Below are positions 27,961 through 28,582 of a stretch of 28,582 nt of DNA, piece after piece. The first letter of the stretch is position 1. Each line of letters begins with the position of its first letter. Where the stretch lies: positions 1 to 28,582 of the forward strand of contig JABVXU010000648.1 in assembly GCA_013365365.1 (NCBI GenBank), written 5' to 3'. The translations under genes were made by a program, and so were the position numbers. The notes under the pieces were generated by a model. That model had not been told where the DNA came from. It did not search any database and saw only the letters and a program-made list of their open reading frames with translations. Origin of the DNA: Cruorifilaria tuberocauda. Lineage: Eukaryota > Nematoda > Chromadorea > Rhabditida > Onchocercidae.

Positions 27961-28239
27961 ATTCTATTATTTCTTTGTCTTTTTTTGGATCGCAAAAAAA
28001 AATTTGCAAAATAAATTAACAGCTAACTGATAATTATTAGCAAATTTTAGTGCAAACTCATCAATGACTGATAAATAATGATTAAAAAAAATGTTTCTGA
28101 GAATTTTATTTTTTCAAAATTTACAAAAAAAAAGTAGAACTCTTAGAAAAACTATCCGAGATAGTGATAAATACCTAAGATGGATAGAGGAGGAAAAAAA
28201 AAGCAAAAAGGTTAATATCGCACTATCAATTGATGATTT
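27961..28239. other. AT-rich spacer
   Basis: A-runs of 7-9 bases occur repeatedly. No gene or array. Confidence 0.45.
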
Positions 28240-28582
28240 TATTCTAAACTGATATTGCGGATAAAATCATAGATAAAATCCTGAACTGATAACTGTAATA
28301 GGATTCAGAATGAAATCATGAACTGATAACTATGATAAGATTCAGGATAAAATCATGAACTGATAATTGCGATAGGATTCAGGATAAAATCAATGACTGA
28401 TAACTATGATAAGATTCAGGATAAAATCATGAACTGATAATTGCGATAGGATTCAGAATGAAATCATGAACTGATAACTATGATAAGATTCAGGATAAAA
28501 TCATGAACTGATAACTATGATAAGATTCAGGATAAAATCATGAACTGATAACTATGATAGGATTCAGGATAAAATCATGAAC
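28240..28582. repeat. 37 bp tandem repeat running off the window end
   Basis: GAACTGATAACTATGATAAG followed by ATTCAGGATAAAATCAT repeats with starts at 28283, 28320, 28357, 28395, 28431, 28468, 28505, 28542 and 28579. Two unit types, ACTATGATAAG and ATTGCGATAGG, alternate for two rounds (a 74 bp dimer) and then one type takes over. Identity is high, so the array is young. Its right end is outside the window. Confidence 0.97.

Noticed and set aside
1..28582. Transposons or endogenous viral sequence
   Set aside because: I saw no terminal inverted or long terminal repeats with target-site duplications and no transposase, integrase or polymerase motif in any frame examined; a database search would be more sensitive.

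Overview
This 28.6 kb window is AT-rich eukaryotic DNA, about one quarter G+C by eye. It holds no gene I can identify. No open frame with an ATG exceeds 118 codons, and the longest ones lie inside simple or tandem repeats. I found no tRNA, rRNA, transposase or reverse-transcriptase signature, CRISPR array or bacterial-type operon. The low gene density, the many microsatellites (GA, GAT, AAT, CTT, GCAT, ATTT) and the occasional splice-like signals fit intergenic or intronic DNA of an AT-rich invertebrate. A mite, nematode, flatworm, cnidarian, aphid or copepod would all be possible, and I cannot choose between them.

The main feature is that much of the window is built from short-range, degenerate tandem repeats. 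Each is private to its own few hundred bases and has its own period. From left to right the periods are about 126 bp (1374-1862), 134 bp (2873-3293), 155-172 bp (3446-3930), a TACTGTAA-rich zone (4825-5095), 77 bp (6424-6690), 123 bp (6998-7243), GAT repeats (8632-8845), 85-90 bp (9145-9374), GATAAT (9372-9660), 81 bp (12172-12735), a CTTATCAC array (13427-13845), 33 bp (14155-14597), a CpG-rich 70 bp minisatellite (15225-15625), 33-40 bp (16555-16812), two 425-435 bp copies (17111-17970), ATTGTTTTAGTA repeats (18420-18900), 160-194 bp with an embedded 30 bp inverted repeat (19781-20221), TACTGTAA again (20600-20700 and 21564-21808), 150-240 bp (23010-23790), 60 bp units in a 501 bp higher-order unit (24421-25215), 207 bp (25738-26019), 33 bp (26198-26346 and 26598-26815), 183-200 bp (27411-27960), and 37 bp running off the right end (28240-28582).

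Between the arrays are islands with less repetition and somewhat higher G+C: about 1000-1230, 5860-6165, 8285-8415, 11340-11500, 11940-12130, 13965-14110, 19190-19290, 21280-21543, 22640-22715 and 27090-27490. Several carry short open frames with ordinary amino-acid composition, sometimes next to splice-donor-like sequence. They are recorded as exon-like candidates with low confidence, because open frames of this length are expected by chance in such DNA.

Other signals are a roughly 21 bp element shared in inverted orientation between 1159-1180 and 10527-10547, a palindrome TGACCANTGGTCA kept in three diverged repeat copies, paired E2F-like sites near 2521-2547, clusters of GATA-type and GGTCA-type words, and several perfect inverted repeats. 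No pathway or gene system can be reconstructed from this window.
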